DNA from: Geotrypetes seraphini
Taxonomy: Eukaryota; Chordata; Amphibia; Gymnophiona; Dermophiidae
Length of the DNA: 64,000 nucleotides
Direction: 5' to 3'
Assembly: GCF_902459505.1 (NCBI RefSeq)
Contig: NC_047089.1
Coordinates: forward strand, 30,264,161-30,328,160
In this document: positions 54,495-64,000 of the stretch, piece by piece
Numbering within the stretch: the first letter of the stretch is position 1
Layout of the letters: every line of letters starts with the position of its first letter
Translations under genes and position numbers: made by a program
Notes under the pieces: generated by a model
What the model was told of the DNA's origin: nothing
Database searches by the model: none
Seen by the model: only the letters and a program-made list of their open reading frames with translations

Positions 54495-54905
54495 TTAATC
54501 AGATTTCTATGCTTTATTTAAATACTTATAACCTGCAAATCCACAATTCCAAGCAGGTAACAAAAATCTTACATACATAATAAAACATGATAAAGGCACA
54601 AAAAGAACACACAAATTTATAGAGCAAACCCCTCCCCCCTTAACAACAAACACAAACAGTCAACGACAAAACACACAAAATGCCTTAAAACTAACAACTC
54701 AACAGAAAACCTGTCCTCAAACTGCTTGCAGCTCGCTTTACTTGACAAAACGACGCTCAAACAATGCCGTTTTTAATCCCTTCTTGAGCTGCCATAAAGT
54801 GGACACTTGTCTTAATTCCAAGGAAAGGGTATTCCGGCACGCTGGTCGCTGCACTGAAAACATTGTTTTGCGACTAACAGCTTCACAATATTCAAAGATG
54901 GTACT
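54495..54905 (-). mobile_element. L2-like LINE C-terminus and 3' end
   Basis: The minus strand encodes CRNTLSLELRQVSTLWQLKK and LKTALFERRF, followed by a 3' UTR ending in AAATAAAGC-like sequence at 54510. 5'-truncated by a hAT-like fragment starting CTAGGGTTACCAGATG at 54909. Confidence 0.7.
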
Positions 54906-55554
54906 AACTAGGGTTACCAGATGTCTGGATTTTCTCCAGACATGTCCGGGGGGTCCAGACAGCTTTTCACTCACCCTTTCTACGTCACTGTGCATAATCA
55001 TTGCGGGTATCCTGAAAACCAGACTGGCTGTGTCTCTGTTGTATTGGAATTTATTTGCTTATAAACCGCTTAATCCCAACAATTGGTGCAAAAGAGTTTA
55101 CAAAAGTTACAGTGAACAAGAAGAATTATTATAAGGCCTTCTGTCAGCCATCTAATCTTAAACAAATATTGGTAAAAAGCAAGCTCCCCCACCTAAACCC
55201 ACAAAGAAGAGAATGGCACGCATCCTTACGGTGTGGCAAACTGCAAACTGTGCGAGCACACCTCAAAGGATCCCACAGTCACTCATATGGGAAAAGCATT
55301 CAGCATAAAGGGATTCATCTACTAATGAGGTATACATCATTCAGTGCAAAAAGTGCAAAGAGGGATGCTATATTGGTGAAGCAGGCCAGATGCTAAAGAC
55401 CAGAATCAATTTACATAGATATAATAATAATAACTTTATTTTTATATACCGCCACACCACATAGTTCTAGGCGGTTCACAACAAAGAGGACTCTATAATC
55501 AATGGAAAAAACAACAACATAGAAATACATTCAGGAAAGGTCAAAATTGGATCC

Positions 55555-55565
55555 AAGATGGCCGC
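55555..55565 (+). promoter_or_regulatory. YY1-type motif at the element's 5' end
   Basis: AAGATGGCCGC lies 6 bases inside the element. In mammalian L1 a YY1 site at this position directs transcription start at +1. The role here is inferred from that similarity. Confidence 0.55.
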
Positions 55566-55653
55566 AGGGACGGTTAGCTGAGCGTCCTGGCTCAGATTTT
55601 CGGGAGAGCACAGGAGTTACCTGTTTCCTCGACGAACTTTTCTTTCTGCCAGT

Positions 55654-56916
55654 ATGCCGAAAAGAAGGGGCCGAAGCGCCGCTGCAGCCTCGTGGCGCCC
55701 CGACCCTGTCAGAGTCGGCAGCATCGATGAACTTCTCCGCCGGATGCAGGCAGTATCCGTTGTGGTGTCGGCACACCCGATGGAAGCACTTGGTGGCGAG
55801 CTGCAGGTGGTCTCCCAGGGACTTGAGATCTCCCTTAGCCCCGACGCTAGAGCACCTCCTCCTCTACCTCGGACTGCCAGCTCCCCACGAGAGGAGGAGC
55901 TATCGGAAGGCGGTGAGCTCCCCTCCTGTGAGGCTTTGGATATCAGAGAGGGGAGCTTGGAGTTGGAGCAGGACTCCTGTTTGGAGAGCCCTAAGGTGCC
56001 TGAGGTTGTTACCAACAAGAGGGATTACAGCATGCAGGAGGGACACCTACAAGAGGAGAGGTCAGTTGAATTGAGTAAAATTGTGCCTGAAAAATATACC
56101 ACTATAGATAAGCCCCAAGAAATAACCCTAGAAGCAATTTGGGATCTAGTGGCAGATCTGGCAAAATCTATTAAGCCTCAATTGTGCCAAGTCGAACAAA
56201 AATTAAATACCCTTGAAGTACACATTACAAGCTTACAGACTGATATGCAAGAACTAAAAAACTCAAATACAGTCACCAAACAGCTTACAGAAACGTTGAT
56301 GAAAGACAATATAAATTTGAGAAGGAAATTGGAAGCATTGGATAATATTTCTCGCAATAATAATCTCAGACTAATCAATTTTCCCAGAGTGGCTACAATA
56401 TCTCCGCGAGATATGTTGAAACAATATATGGTAGAAATATTGGGAATTTCAGAGGAACTGCTGCCGCCGTTTACCCAGGACTACTATTTGCCTATACAAA
56501 GGGAAGAAGGACAACATTCAAAATCACAGGAATTACCAAAGGACCAAAAGTCATTAGACATTTCGACAATCTTGGATCAGTCAGACAGGGAAATGGCGAC
56601 ACCAGCAGCTTTACTCCTTACAGTTGCCCTGGCACCAGATAAACAATGGTTATTAAGACTTTACTTTAAAAATAAATTAAAAGAATTCTTGGGACACAAA
56701 AGACAAATGTTTCCTGACCTGGCACGAGATACCCAAAAGCGACGTCGTGAATTTTTGATTTTAAAGCTGGGTGTTATTGCTCTTGGAGCTTCTTTCTTCT
56801 TACGACACCCATGCAAATGTGTGATACTATATCAAAAGCAAAAATATGTTTTCTTTGACCCTACTCAACTGACAACCTTTTTGTCGGCTGCGCACCTGAA
56901 TGCAGGGACATCATGA
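55654..56916 (+). CDS. L1-type ORF1 protein, 420 residues, uninterrupted
   Basis: LINE-1-type ORF1 proteins are trimeric RNA-binding chaperones that package the element's RNA for retrotransposition. This frame starts MPKRRGRSAAAASW and has a Pro/Glu-rich N-terminal part (residues 1-155). A predicted coiled coil lies at about 158-232 (heptad-like AIWDLVADLAKSIK, VEQKLNTLEVHITSLQ). An RRM-like domain begins NNNLRLINFPR (about 236-245). A C-terminal domain holds DREMATPAALLLTVALAPDK (311-330), MFPDLARDTQKRRREF (352-367) and FFLRHPCKCVI (381-391), with KYVFFDPTQL just before the end. It is somewhat longer than usual L1 ORF1 (about 340-370). I chose the first in-frame ATG, as nothing upstream is open. 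An intact frame with a perfect TSD suggests a recent insertion. The partner ORF2 protein would have to come from another L1. Confidence 0.9.
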   Translation: MPKRRGRSAAAASWRPDPVRVGSIDELLRRMQAVSVVVSAHPMEALGGELQVVSQGLEISLSPDARAPPPLPRTASSPREEELSEGGELPSCEALDIREGSLELEQDSCLESPKVPEVVTNKRDYSMQEGHLQEERSVELSKIVPEKYTTIDKPQEITLEAIWDLVADLAKSIKPQLCQVEQKLNTLEVHITSLQTDMQELKNSNTVTKQLTETLMKDNINLRRKLEALDNISRNNNLRLINFPRVATISPRDMLKQYMVEILGISEELLPPFTQDYYLPIQREEGQHSKSQELPKDQKSLDISTILDQSDREMATPAALLLTVALAPDKQWLLRLYFKNKLKEFLGHKRQMFPDLARDTQKRRREFLILKLGVIALGASFFLRHPCKCVILYQKQKYVFFDPTQLTTFLSAAHLNAGTS

Positions 56917-57640
56917 GAGCTCATTTATTTAAGTTGGATACTTTTCAGCTGATTGTATTTCCTGTTTTCCTTTCTTTATATTCTAATGATTCACGTTTAG
57001 TGCTCGCTGTTTTTACTTCTTGGATCTATGATTTCTGGACTTGAGCTGGAGTTAAGTTATATTTCTTTTTGATTGTGGTTAAACTAAACAAAAATTTTGT
57101 GTTTTGTTTGTGTTCTTTAGATAACTCCATCTTTCTGTACAAGTGGATACTTGGTATGTTTATGGAAAATGTGATAAATAAATAATTTTTTTTTTAAAAA
57201 GAAAGGTCAAAATTATAACTTTACATTAAGACAGAATATCAATTTACAAATTTGCCAAATAAATCCGTTTTCAACAACTACCTACCAACCAGGATGTCAC
57301 CTCTGTTGGACGACACTTTTGGAAAAATTGACCACTGCACCAATGATTTTATGGTAAGAATTCTAAAAGGGAACTTTAAGATAATCCAAGAATGTAAGAC
57401 CTCTGAAATTAAACTGATGAAATATTTTGACACCTACCAAACAGGACTTTACAAAGAGCTTTCTTTCCCATTACAAAGACATTTTAAACTGTTTTGCTAT
57501 CTCTCTGCCTCCTGGTCACCCACCCACCCACCCATCCCTCTTCCTGTGAAACTATTCCTGAAATGCTTTCCTTATATATACTGATATTTGTCAACATTTG
57601 CTTATTTCTGATCTGAAGAAGGGTTACCTTTGAAAGCACA

Positions 57641-57889
57641 TCATAAAATACTTATTTCCTTTGGTTTGTTTTTTTTATTTGTTTGTTTTATTTAGAAGAA
57701 CACCAGATTCATCTGGTGTGATCTAACACTAGTTGAGCTGATGTCACCTGCTGGTAATATTTATTGGGGAGGGGGCAGAGAGTGAGGGGAATATATGAGG
57801 GGTTGTCTAGGGTCTATAGAATAAGAATTGACAAGTTTATAAGAGGAGGTAAGAAAGGTTAATAGACAGAGCTTGTAAGAAAGAAAAAG
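57641..57889. other. No gene seen
   Basis: T-rich (TTTGTTTGTTTTATTT near 57680), then G/A-rich. No frame, no clear element. Confidence 0.4.
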
Positions 57890-58005
57890 GATTAGGGAGG
57901 TTTCTGACAGGTACTTGTGACCTGGCTTGGCCACTGTTGGAAACATGATATTGGGCTAGATGGACCACTGGTCTGACACAATATGACTATTCTTATGTTC
58001 TTATG
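57890..58005 (+). mobile_element. CR1 3' end
   Basis: GACAGGTACTTGTGACCTGG, GGACCACTGGTCTGACAC and the tail TATTCTTATGTTCTTATGG. Short 5'-truncated copy. Confidence 0.75.
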
Positions 58006-58009
58006 GTAA

Positions 58010-58583
58010 GGACAGATTAACACTGTACTGGAGTCATCGATCCCACTGATATATGATGTGGTCATATGTGGGACATTATTACATCTTAAACCCCCTTTGG
58101 ACCGATATGAAAGCCGGCTACGCCTTATTAGGACCGGGGCAGCCATACAGATGGTTACTCGTAATTGGAAAAATTGTGATCGCCTTAATTTTCCTTTTTG
58201 GTGGGCAAATTTATGCCTCTGCTACAGGTACGAGAAAATGAATGCTGATATGTTGGGGCATAGCACGTTATTTAATTTCATTTGGGGCCCATTGACGTCT
58301 TTTATTACTTCGTTATAATTGTCTTTTATCTTTAGTTTTTTGTGGAATTACACACACATCCAGGGTAGGGTGGGAGGTTGGGAGGGGTGGGGTATATCTT
58401 TGCTTTGTTATGTTCTATGTCTACAGGTTATAGAAGGGAAGGGAGGGGGGGGTTATTCTTTATGTATTATTATTGACAGATTATAAGTGCTTACTGTGGT
58501 GGATTAATAATTGTATATATATTGTTCTGCACTTTTGTTGGCTTGAAAAATTAATAAAGTTGTTTTTTTTTAAAAAAAAAAGC
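58010..58583 (+). mobile_element. L1 ORF2 C-terminus with 3' UTR and A-tail
   Basis: The frame ending at 58316-58318 reads RTGAAIQMVTRNWKNCDRLN, FPFWWANLCLCYRYEKMNAD and FIWGPLTSFITSL, the terminal part of L1-group ORF2. A 3' UTR of about 240 bases ends in AATTAATAAAGTTG and an A-run (58573-58582). Its 3' UTR differs from that of the ORF1-only element, so it is another L1 family. Confidence 0.8.
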
Positions 58584-58599
58584 CCCTCAATTTCAAATG

Positions 58600-59020
58600 T
58601 GGCAAGAAGGTTTCTAAATAATTGCTCATATTAGCACCTTTGCAGCCCTCTTGTAGCCCTATCTATAGTCCTGTTGTAATTTATTTATTTCTGTTTGCAA
58701 GGTCTTCCATTTCTCTGTACAGAGAATCAGTATGCTTTGCATTAGCAAAAGCCTGTTGTGTTGAAGTCTCCAGAATACCAATTTTTCACTCCATGCATCT
58801 ATGCATGTCTGCATTGTAAGCAGCTGCTCAGTCCAACTCTTCATGTCATCTTTATTTTCTCGAGCAGTTTCAAACTGAGCCGCTGGGTATTATTCATTTT
58901 CTGTAGCATATTTAAGATAAAAATGGCTTGTGCTCCCCCCTCCCAGTTGCCATTTTCTCAGGAGTGGTGGTTTCAGGTTTGGAATGCTTTAATTTCTGAC
59001 CCAACCTGAAACAGATTTTT
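58600..59020 (-). mobile_element. L1 ORF1 N-terminal and coiled-coil fragment
   Basis: The minus strand has KMATGRGEHK-like sequence near 58925, then DDMKSWTEQLLTMQTCIDAW and KWKTLQTEINKLQQDYR, a coiled coil typical of L1 ORF1. Frame breaks occur between the pieces. The RRM part is absent. Confidence 0.55.
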
Positions 59021-59379
59021 TTTTTTTAATAGATTTATTAGAAGACATTTGCTCTATGACAGGACAAATATTTTTGAACTGCAGAACATCACTGTCGAGG
59101 GTATCAAAAATAATTGGATATGACAGACTACCTTGGAATGCATAACTTAGGTCGTCATCTTGGAGGTGCTATTAAGTCTAATGAGCTGTTTAAGAGGTGC
59201 TAAGGACTCCCGGGTTAACCCACGCCACATCCCTTCCCCACAAATAATTCAAAATATAAATAGCACAAGATTAAAGTGTCTTGCAGTAATTTTCCTACTT
59301 CGTCATGCTAGTTTCCTTTTCTGACTCTCTAAGCCTGCTTTAGGGCTTAGCGAATCTTAGTAAAAGGGCCCCAGAGTTA

Positions 59380-59960
59380 TTTATGGATGATTATGGCCCT
59401 AAGGCTCTGTCAAAGATCATTATACTTGACAATTTTGATGCTAACGATGCCTTGGCAATCCCCAGTTTTTGCATTATATGATATACTGCACTATGCCTCA
59501 TATTCTGCCAGTGTCGTTATGCTCACGTTGCCCCCTGTCCTCAAATCAGTTCATTGGCTCCCTGTTTCCGCAAGCAGTTCAAACTTCTCTTATTGACATA
59601 CATATGTATTCACGCTGCAGCTCCTCAGTATCTCTCCTCTCTTGTCTCTCCTTATACTCGCCCCCGGGAACTCTGTTTATCGGGTAGGTCTTTCTTGTCT
59701 GTACCCTTCTCCTCTACTGCCAACTGCCAACTCTGTCTTTTCTACTTTGCTGCACCGTATGCCTGGAACGAACTGCCTGACTCGGTACATCAGACTCCAT
59801 ATTCAAATCCATGCTAAAAGCCTACTTTTTTGAAGCTGCTTTTAAGTCGTAACTACAACCCACTTGTAAAACACCCATATCTGTTTGTTATTCCCTTTAT
59901 AGTCCCCTACCCTATCTGCCCTGTGCAATTCCCTACCTGAGTCAGTTACACAATGGATGA
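59380..59960 (+). mobile_element. L2/Rex-like LINE ORF2 C-terminus and 3' end
   Basis: Plus-strand words SSLVSPYTRPRELCLSGRS, FLSVPFSSTANCQLC and APYAWNELPDSV, the end of L2/Rex-group ORF2, spread over more than one frame. The related copy at 62850-63440 is equally decayed. A MITE scrap (AATCTTAGTAAAAGGGCCCC) precedes it at 59351. Confidence 0.75.
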
Positions 59961-60125
59961 ACTTATACAGGACACGGATAAGGGTTTCTGAGAACACTAT
60001 GAAATACCCCCAAGGTTGCCGCTAAGGACTACATTCTATAAAATCTGCCTATAATATCAGGCCAACCTAAAGGTGAAGATCAAAACCCACTCAAAAAAAC
60101 ACAAATGTGAACCAATACTGAGAAT

Positions 60126-60278
60126 TAGGGCCTTAACGTGTGGAATAGCGTGTGCTGAAATGCGGCGCGTGCTAGCCGCTACCGCCTCCTCTTCAGCAGG
60201 TGGCAGATTTTTGGCTAGCGCGCACTAATCCGGTGCGTGCGGTAAAACCCGTAGCACACCTTCGTAAAAGGAGCCCTT
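60126..60278. mobile_element. Palindromic MITE, left end lost
   Basis: GGGCCTTAACGTGTGGAATAGC to CACCTTCGTAAAAGGAGCCC. Centre ACCGCCTCCTCTTCAGCAGG as in 24633-24801. Confidence 0.72.
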
Positions 60279-60312
60279 AGTGTTTCAACCTTTAAGCAAA
60301 TATTGTTACAAG

Positions 60313-61558
60313 GAAGAGTGAGTGTCTTAATGGGGTATGAATCTTAGCATTGGTCCAAAAAACCTTGTTGGATTTATAATTTTGCAATATTTTTATTTTT
60401 GCTTCTTATTTCAATTTATAATTATACAGTATATTATTTATAATACAACTCCATATTGTGCAAAAAAAAGCACTTAACTTGTTCGATGGAGGCTCAACCG
60501 TTTCACAAATTGCTGCTTCTTCAGGGACTCATCTATACTAGGAAATCTTCAAACAACATGGAATCATCAGCACTAACTCTTTAATGGCCCCTTCAAAAAT
60601 ATATATGCAAGAAGGCACAAATGATGAGGAGAAAGGCAATAAAGGTTCTTAATATTATGAATCTTCACTTGGAAGCCATCTTTATCCATTTTAAGCATTG
60701 TGATAGTTTATTAATAATAATAATAATAACAGCTTATATACCGCAATACCGTTAAGTTCTATGCGGTTTATAATAGATTAAGCGAGGTACAAATTGATTG
60801 AATTTAAGAGGGGGGAAGAGGAGAGTTAATAGGACCGGAAATGTGTTGTTGAGGAGAAAGAGATTAATAGGACAGAGGAATCACTATGGAGGAGAAAGAA
60901 GACGAGTGGGTCAGTTGTCTAGTTTAGTCACATTAAAGCATCCATCTTAGATCTCAAAAGATAGCAAATGGCGATGTGTGTTGCTTTCTGGAGTGCAGTT
61001 CAAAATGCGATGGCGTCAGCCAATTAAACATATGTCAACGTCATTGAGCTAATCAAAATCTCAGATTTTGTTATCTCAGATTTTTAAAGAAATGAAAGAC
61101 TCTTCTCTTTGAGACAATTTTCTCCATTGACAATCAGTAGCTTGTTCCAACTCAAAGATCTCCCCCTCATCCAAAGTAATCTGTACTTCCAATGTCTACA
61201 CATCTCTTCCCTGTAGAAGTCTCTTCACCATCTTCCTCTCCTCCTCCTGTTTACCATCTCCTCACTCCTTAATTCTTCTTTCCTTGTACCATCATTTGAA
61301 TTTTATATTGCCTTGAACCTCTATGGGCATAGAGCGACTCACAAATTGTAGATTAGATCACATTTCATAGTAAAGATGAGTCCTTGAAGAAGCAACAATA
61401 AGTGGGGTTTGTTTTTTTTGCACAATGTAGAGTTGTATTATAAATAATATATAATAAGAAACTGAAATAAGAAACAAAAGAAAAAAAATTGCAAAATTAT
61501 AAATCTAATAAGGTTTATTGGACCAATGATAAGATTCATACCCTGTTAAGACACTAAC
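60313..61558. mobile_element. Long inverted-repeat element, 1.25 kb
   Basis: About 60313-60540 and 61365-61558 are inverted copies: GTCTTAATGGGGTATGAATC pairs with GATTCATACCCTGTTAAGAC, and CTGCTTCTTCAGGGACTCATC with GATGAGTCCTTGAAGAAGCA. The arms are about 85% alike. The spacer holds an antisense LINE 3' end (60715-60785, ATAATAATAATAACAGC) and otherwise unknown sequence. No TSD is recognised and the class is unknown. Confidence 0.65.
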
Positions 61559-61697
61559 CTATTGGTAGTGTTTGGTGTTTGAGGTCCATTTTCCTGCTCA
61601 GCGCTGTTCTATAAATGGCGCTCATAATTAGGCGCTTTCTATAGAATAGCACTTGGCTACGGGAATCACACCTATCATTAGGCGCGATCACTTACAC

Positions 61698-61914
61698 CAG
61701 GGGTGTCCAACCTTTTGGCTTCCCTGGGCCGCAATGGCCCCAAAACATTATTCTGGGGCCGCACAAATGCTGCAGCAAGAGAGAGGAGGGAGCCGGCAAG
61801 ACGGTTAACACCCGGGGGCAGCAGAGAAAAACACTGCATCACCCTCAACAGGGGCCACACAAAATACTTCACGGGGCTGTATGTGGCCCTTGGGCCGCAG
61901 GATGGACACTCCTG
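61698..61914. mobile_element. hAT MITE with 8-bp TSD
   Basis: Begins CAGGGGTGTCCAACC and ends GGATGGACACTCCTG. ACTTACAC at 61690-61697 and 61915-61922. The interior is inverted relative to 29137-29360 and 37851-38066. Confidence 0.9.
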
Positions 61915-62409
61915 ACTTACACCAACTGAAATGTGGTGTAAATCCTTAGGCCTAAATTAAGCACAAATCCCCCTCCCTCTTATTCTATAACACTGTGTGT
62001 AAATTACAGGAACACCCCTAATCCTCCCATGAATTTCCCATGGTCACGCCCCTTTTTTGGACTTGCATCTAAAAATATGTGTGTAAATTTTTATTCCAAT
62101 TAGCACTAAGAATTTCTTGTTCCAAAATCCCGGCTATCGGTGCTAATTGGCTCATTATTGAATTAAATTGCATGCACGAATTGGAAGCACGTTCAAATTT
62201 GCGTGTGTGACCCTTAGGTGCCCTAATCAAGGATGCCTAATGATGCCTAACTTCAGAATCTGTGCGCAGCTGTTTTTTTTTGTTTTTTTTCATTGGCTTA
62301 ATTGGTCCATGCCAGTTTTCCGCCAATCAAAAACAAAATGAAAAATTAAAATTAAAATGAGCAATTAAGAGTTTGGCACTGAACTCTTAGGATGCCTAGC
62401 GATGACTAA

Positions 62410-62521
62410 CCCCCTCTTTTACAAAGCCGCGCGTGCGTCTGCCGAACGGCAACAGCCCCAAAGCCCTTTAAATCTCTATGGGCTTCAGGGCCATTACCGC
62501 GCGGCTTTGTAAAATAGGGGG
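62410..62521. mobile_element. Palindromic MITE, TAA TSD
   Basis: Starts CCCCCTCTTTTACAAAGCCG and ends CGGCTTTGTAAAATAGGGGG, with TAA at 62407-62409 and 62522-62524. Centre AAAGCCCTTTAAATCTC. Confidence 0.82.
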
Positions 62522-62849
62522 TAAGCGGAGGCACCCTCCAACACCTAAGAGCACCTACCTGAAAATTAGGCATGGTTAGGGGTGGAGAAGAGGTTTGATT
62601 AACTTAGGCCTCACTAGGCATTATAGTTAGGCACCGGTAAATCAGGCCAATTAAAACCTAGCATAATATACCGGTGCCTACCTCCAGGACGTCTAGTGAA
62701 CCCTAGGTGCCGCTATGCGGGATTCTATAAACGGCACCTAGCGGTTGATTGACAACCATATTGGCACCGTTTATAGAATCTGGCACTTAGAACCTTTGAT
62801 AAACGTACTACTAATTGGCTCACCTGATGAGGTCTTTCAAGTCAATAAT

Positions 62850-63440
62850 ATTTTGCTTACCAAAACTAATGCACAAAGTAGAGTTTTTCTAAACAGTCTT
62901 CTGTACTGCTGTTCCATATCTCTCCGCTTCAATTTATTCAGACCATTGCCACGCGCCTTGTATTCCACCAGGGTTGTTAGACCCACACCACTCCTCTTCT
63001 CACTGGCTCCCGGTCCGTCTCCGTTACGATTCAAATTCCTCTTACTGACATTCAAGTGTACTCACTCTGCAGCTCCTCAGTATCTTTTCTCTCTTGTTAC
63101 CCCCTACACTCCACTCTGGGAACTCCGCTTGTAAGACAAGTCCCTCCTCTCTGTACCTTTCTCCTCTACCGCCAACAACCGTCTCCGTCCCTTCTACCCT
63201 TGGAACAACCTGCCTTGCTCACTACGTCAGACTAAAAAAACTACTTATTTGAAGCTGTATTTAAACTCTGACCCATCCAACATTTCTGTCTGTCATTCCC
63301 TTAATAGCCCCCTACCACCTTTCAGCCCCCTCTGTGTGTCTGTCATAATTAGATTGTAAGCTCTTTATAGTAATGTACAGCGTTGCGTGCGCCTAGTACC
63401 GCTATAGAAATAACAAATCGTTGTTGAATGATTCATTTAC
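62850..63440 (+). mobile_element. L2/Rex-like LINE ORF2 C-terminus and 3' end
   Basis: Words LYCCSISLRFNLFRPLPRAL, FKFLLLTFKCTHSAAPQYLF and SLVTPYTPLWELRL, then a 3' UTR with ATTAGATTGTAAGCTCTTTA, GTACAGCGTTGCGTGCG and CGCTATAGAAATAACAAATC, the usual end of this group. Frame breaks are present and no RT core. Confidence 0.78.
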
Positions 63441-64000
63441 AATGCACATCCCTCTAATTTGCTTTCTGTACTTCATTTGGATAGAAATGTCAAGACTGGC
63501 TTGGTTTCATTCCGATGTGAGTTTTAAATAGCGAAATTAGGAATTCATCATTTGGTGATATATTCATAATTACACAAACAGCTTTTCCCTTCCAAAAGCT
63601 GTCATGTCACATATATATATCCTACGTAAGAATAGCTGCAAATTGTATTTTGTTCTTGCAGTCTTCCTGTTTCTAAACTGAGAGGTCTAAAACTGAAATT
63701 AGTCACAAGTACGTGAATAAGAATTTGGCAAAGGACATCACGGAACTCTAAAATTAGAAAAATTCAGGACTTCATGCATTGTAAAATTTACATGCATCAT
63801 AGCTATTGGCATCTTCAGCTTATATATTATCTCCTTAAACCTAAGAGATAAACAGTACTGGGTTTCTGAAATGAAACATGAAGCTGCGAGATCATATTTT
63901 GACAGCTACACTGCAGGCTTCAGAAAATATGCAGGGCAAGCTTTACACTTTGTGCCTGAATAGGAGAGAAAAAATTGTTTTAAAAAAATTCCACAGAATC
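63441..64000. other. No gene seen
   Basis: A/T-rich unique-looking sequence to the window end, with no frame, element or RNA gene that I can support. Confidence 0.4.

Larger units (their letters stand above)
55549..57200 (+). mobile_element. Full-length ORF1-only L1 element (HAL1-like)
   Basis: GAAAGGTCAAAATT at 55535-55548 and 57201-57214 is a perfect 14-bp TSD. The insert starts GGATCCAAGATGGCCGCAGG, whose AAGATGGCCGC (55555-55565) is a YY1-type motif as in the 5' UTR of L1s. A 7-codon upstream frame (55558-55581) precedes ORF1 (55654-56916). The 3' UTR follows at once (56917 to about 57170) and ends GATAAATAAATAATTTTTTT and AAAAA. There is no endonuclease or reverse transcriptase. Because both termini and the TSD are present, the lack of ORF2 is not 5' truncation. 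Confidence 0.9.
55416..57237 (-). mobile_element. LINE 3' end inserted in the Penelope-like element
   Basis: ATCAATTTACA lies at 55405-55415 and 57238-57248, an exact 11-bp TSD. The element is antisense: reversed tail ATAATAATAATAACTTTATT, then ATATACCGCCACACC and AGGCGGTTCACAAC, the 3' end also seen at 60715 and 41600. It is itself interrupted by the ORF1-only L1 at 55549-57200. Without that insertion it is about 150 bases. Confidence 0.8.
55130..57640 (+). mobile_element. Penelope-like element 3' part, split by nested retroelements
   Basis: Two parts, 55130-55415 and 57249 to about 57640. The first encodes LKQILVKSKLPHLNPQR and a KCKEGCYIGEAGQMLKTRIN block, the GIY-YIG endonuclease region of Penelope-like elements. 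The second encodes FMVRILKGNFKIIQECK and a tail-end LMKYFDTYQTGLYKE block. It ends with CTGAAGAAGGGTTACCTTTGAAAGC, a usual 3' feature of these elements. The reverse transcriptase part is absent, and the copy is decayed with several breaks. Confidence 0.8.
61580..62780. repeat. Old 'GCGCCTAA' repeat region with two nested elements
   Basis: Words such as TTAGGCGCTTTCTATAGAATA, GGATGCCTAATGATGCC and GGCACCTAGCGG recall the repeats at 1194 and 3655. It is interrupted by the hAT MITE at 61698-61914 and the Harbinger-like MITE at 62410-62521. No coding. Confidence 0.5.

Noticed and set aside
55654-56916. Host single-exon gene
   Set aside because: The coiled coil, RRM-like and C-terminal blocks are those of L1 ORF1, and the frame lies inside an element with its own 14-bp TSD and tail.

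Overview
The window looks like intergenic or intronic DNA from a large, transposon-rich vertebrate genome. CR1, L2/Rex-like, L1, RTE and Penelope-like retroelements lie beside hAT, PIF/Harbinger-like, Tc1/mariner-like and Helitron DNA elements. Two retrocopies of vertebrate nuclear genes, NDUFB9 and RPL37, fix the host as a vertebrate. The dense short palindromic elements with CTTTTACTAAGG-type ends, and CR1 tails ending in TTCTTATGTTCTTATG, suggest a caecilian amphibian; that placement is from memory and moderate in confidence. I found no multi-exon host gene, tRNA gene, CRISPR array or operon.

Layout. 1-5.2 kb: CR1/L2 3' ends, a 288-bp repeat present twice, and a 1.2-kb Harbinger-like element. 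5.2-12.1 kb: palindromic DNA-element relics and a 3.5-kb hAT with exact 8-bp target-site duplications (TSDs) that carries a G/C-rich minisatellite. 13-15.9 kb: mariner-like MITEs, then a CR1 split by a truncated L1-family copy with a 15-bp TSD. 16-21 kb: hAT MITEs and a CR1 ORF2 split by a Tigger-like element and by a palindromic insertion with a 16-bp direct repeat. 21.7-29.8 kb: many Harbinger-like MITEs, a Helitron and an RPL37 retropseudogene. 29.8-33.9 kb: a CR1 ORF1 (esterase type) split by three DNA elements, then a CR1 endonuclease piece on the other strand. 34.6-41 kb: a second Helitron, hAT and Tigger-like elements and a 450-bp foldback. 42.8-49.1 kb: three copies of an irregular GA-rich array and an intact-ORF NDUFB9 retrocopy. 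49.6-54.9 kb: L2, hAT, CR1 and RTE relics. 55.1-57.7 kb: a three-layer nest in which a Penelope-like element holds a LINE 3' end, which holds a full-length L1-type element coding only ORF1. 57.9-64 kb: L1 and L2/Rex 3' ends, a long inverted-repeat element and more MITEs.

The best candidate for something undescribed is the element at 55549-57200. It has an L1-like 5' leader with a YY1-like motif, one uninterrupted 420-codon L1 ORF1, then directly a 3' UTR and A/T-rich tail, with no ORF2, inside a perfect 14-bp TSD. A second copy at 14668-15195 has the same ORF1-stop-to-3'UTR junction and its own 15-bp TSD. The ORF1-only form therefore appears to have moved as a family, like mammalian HAL1. Most of the rest is layered insertion history, and many insertion events can be ordered from exact TSDs.
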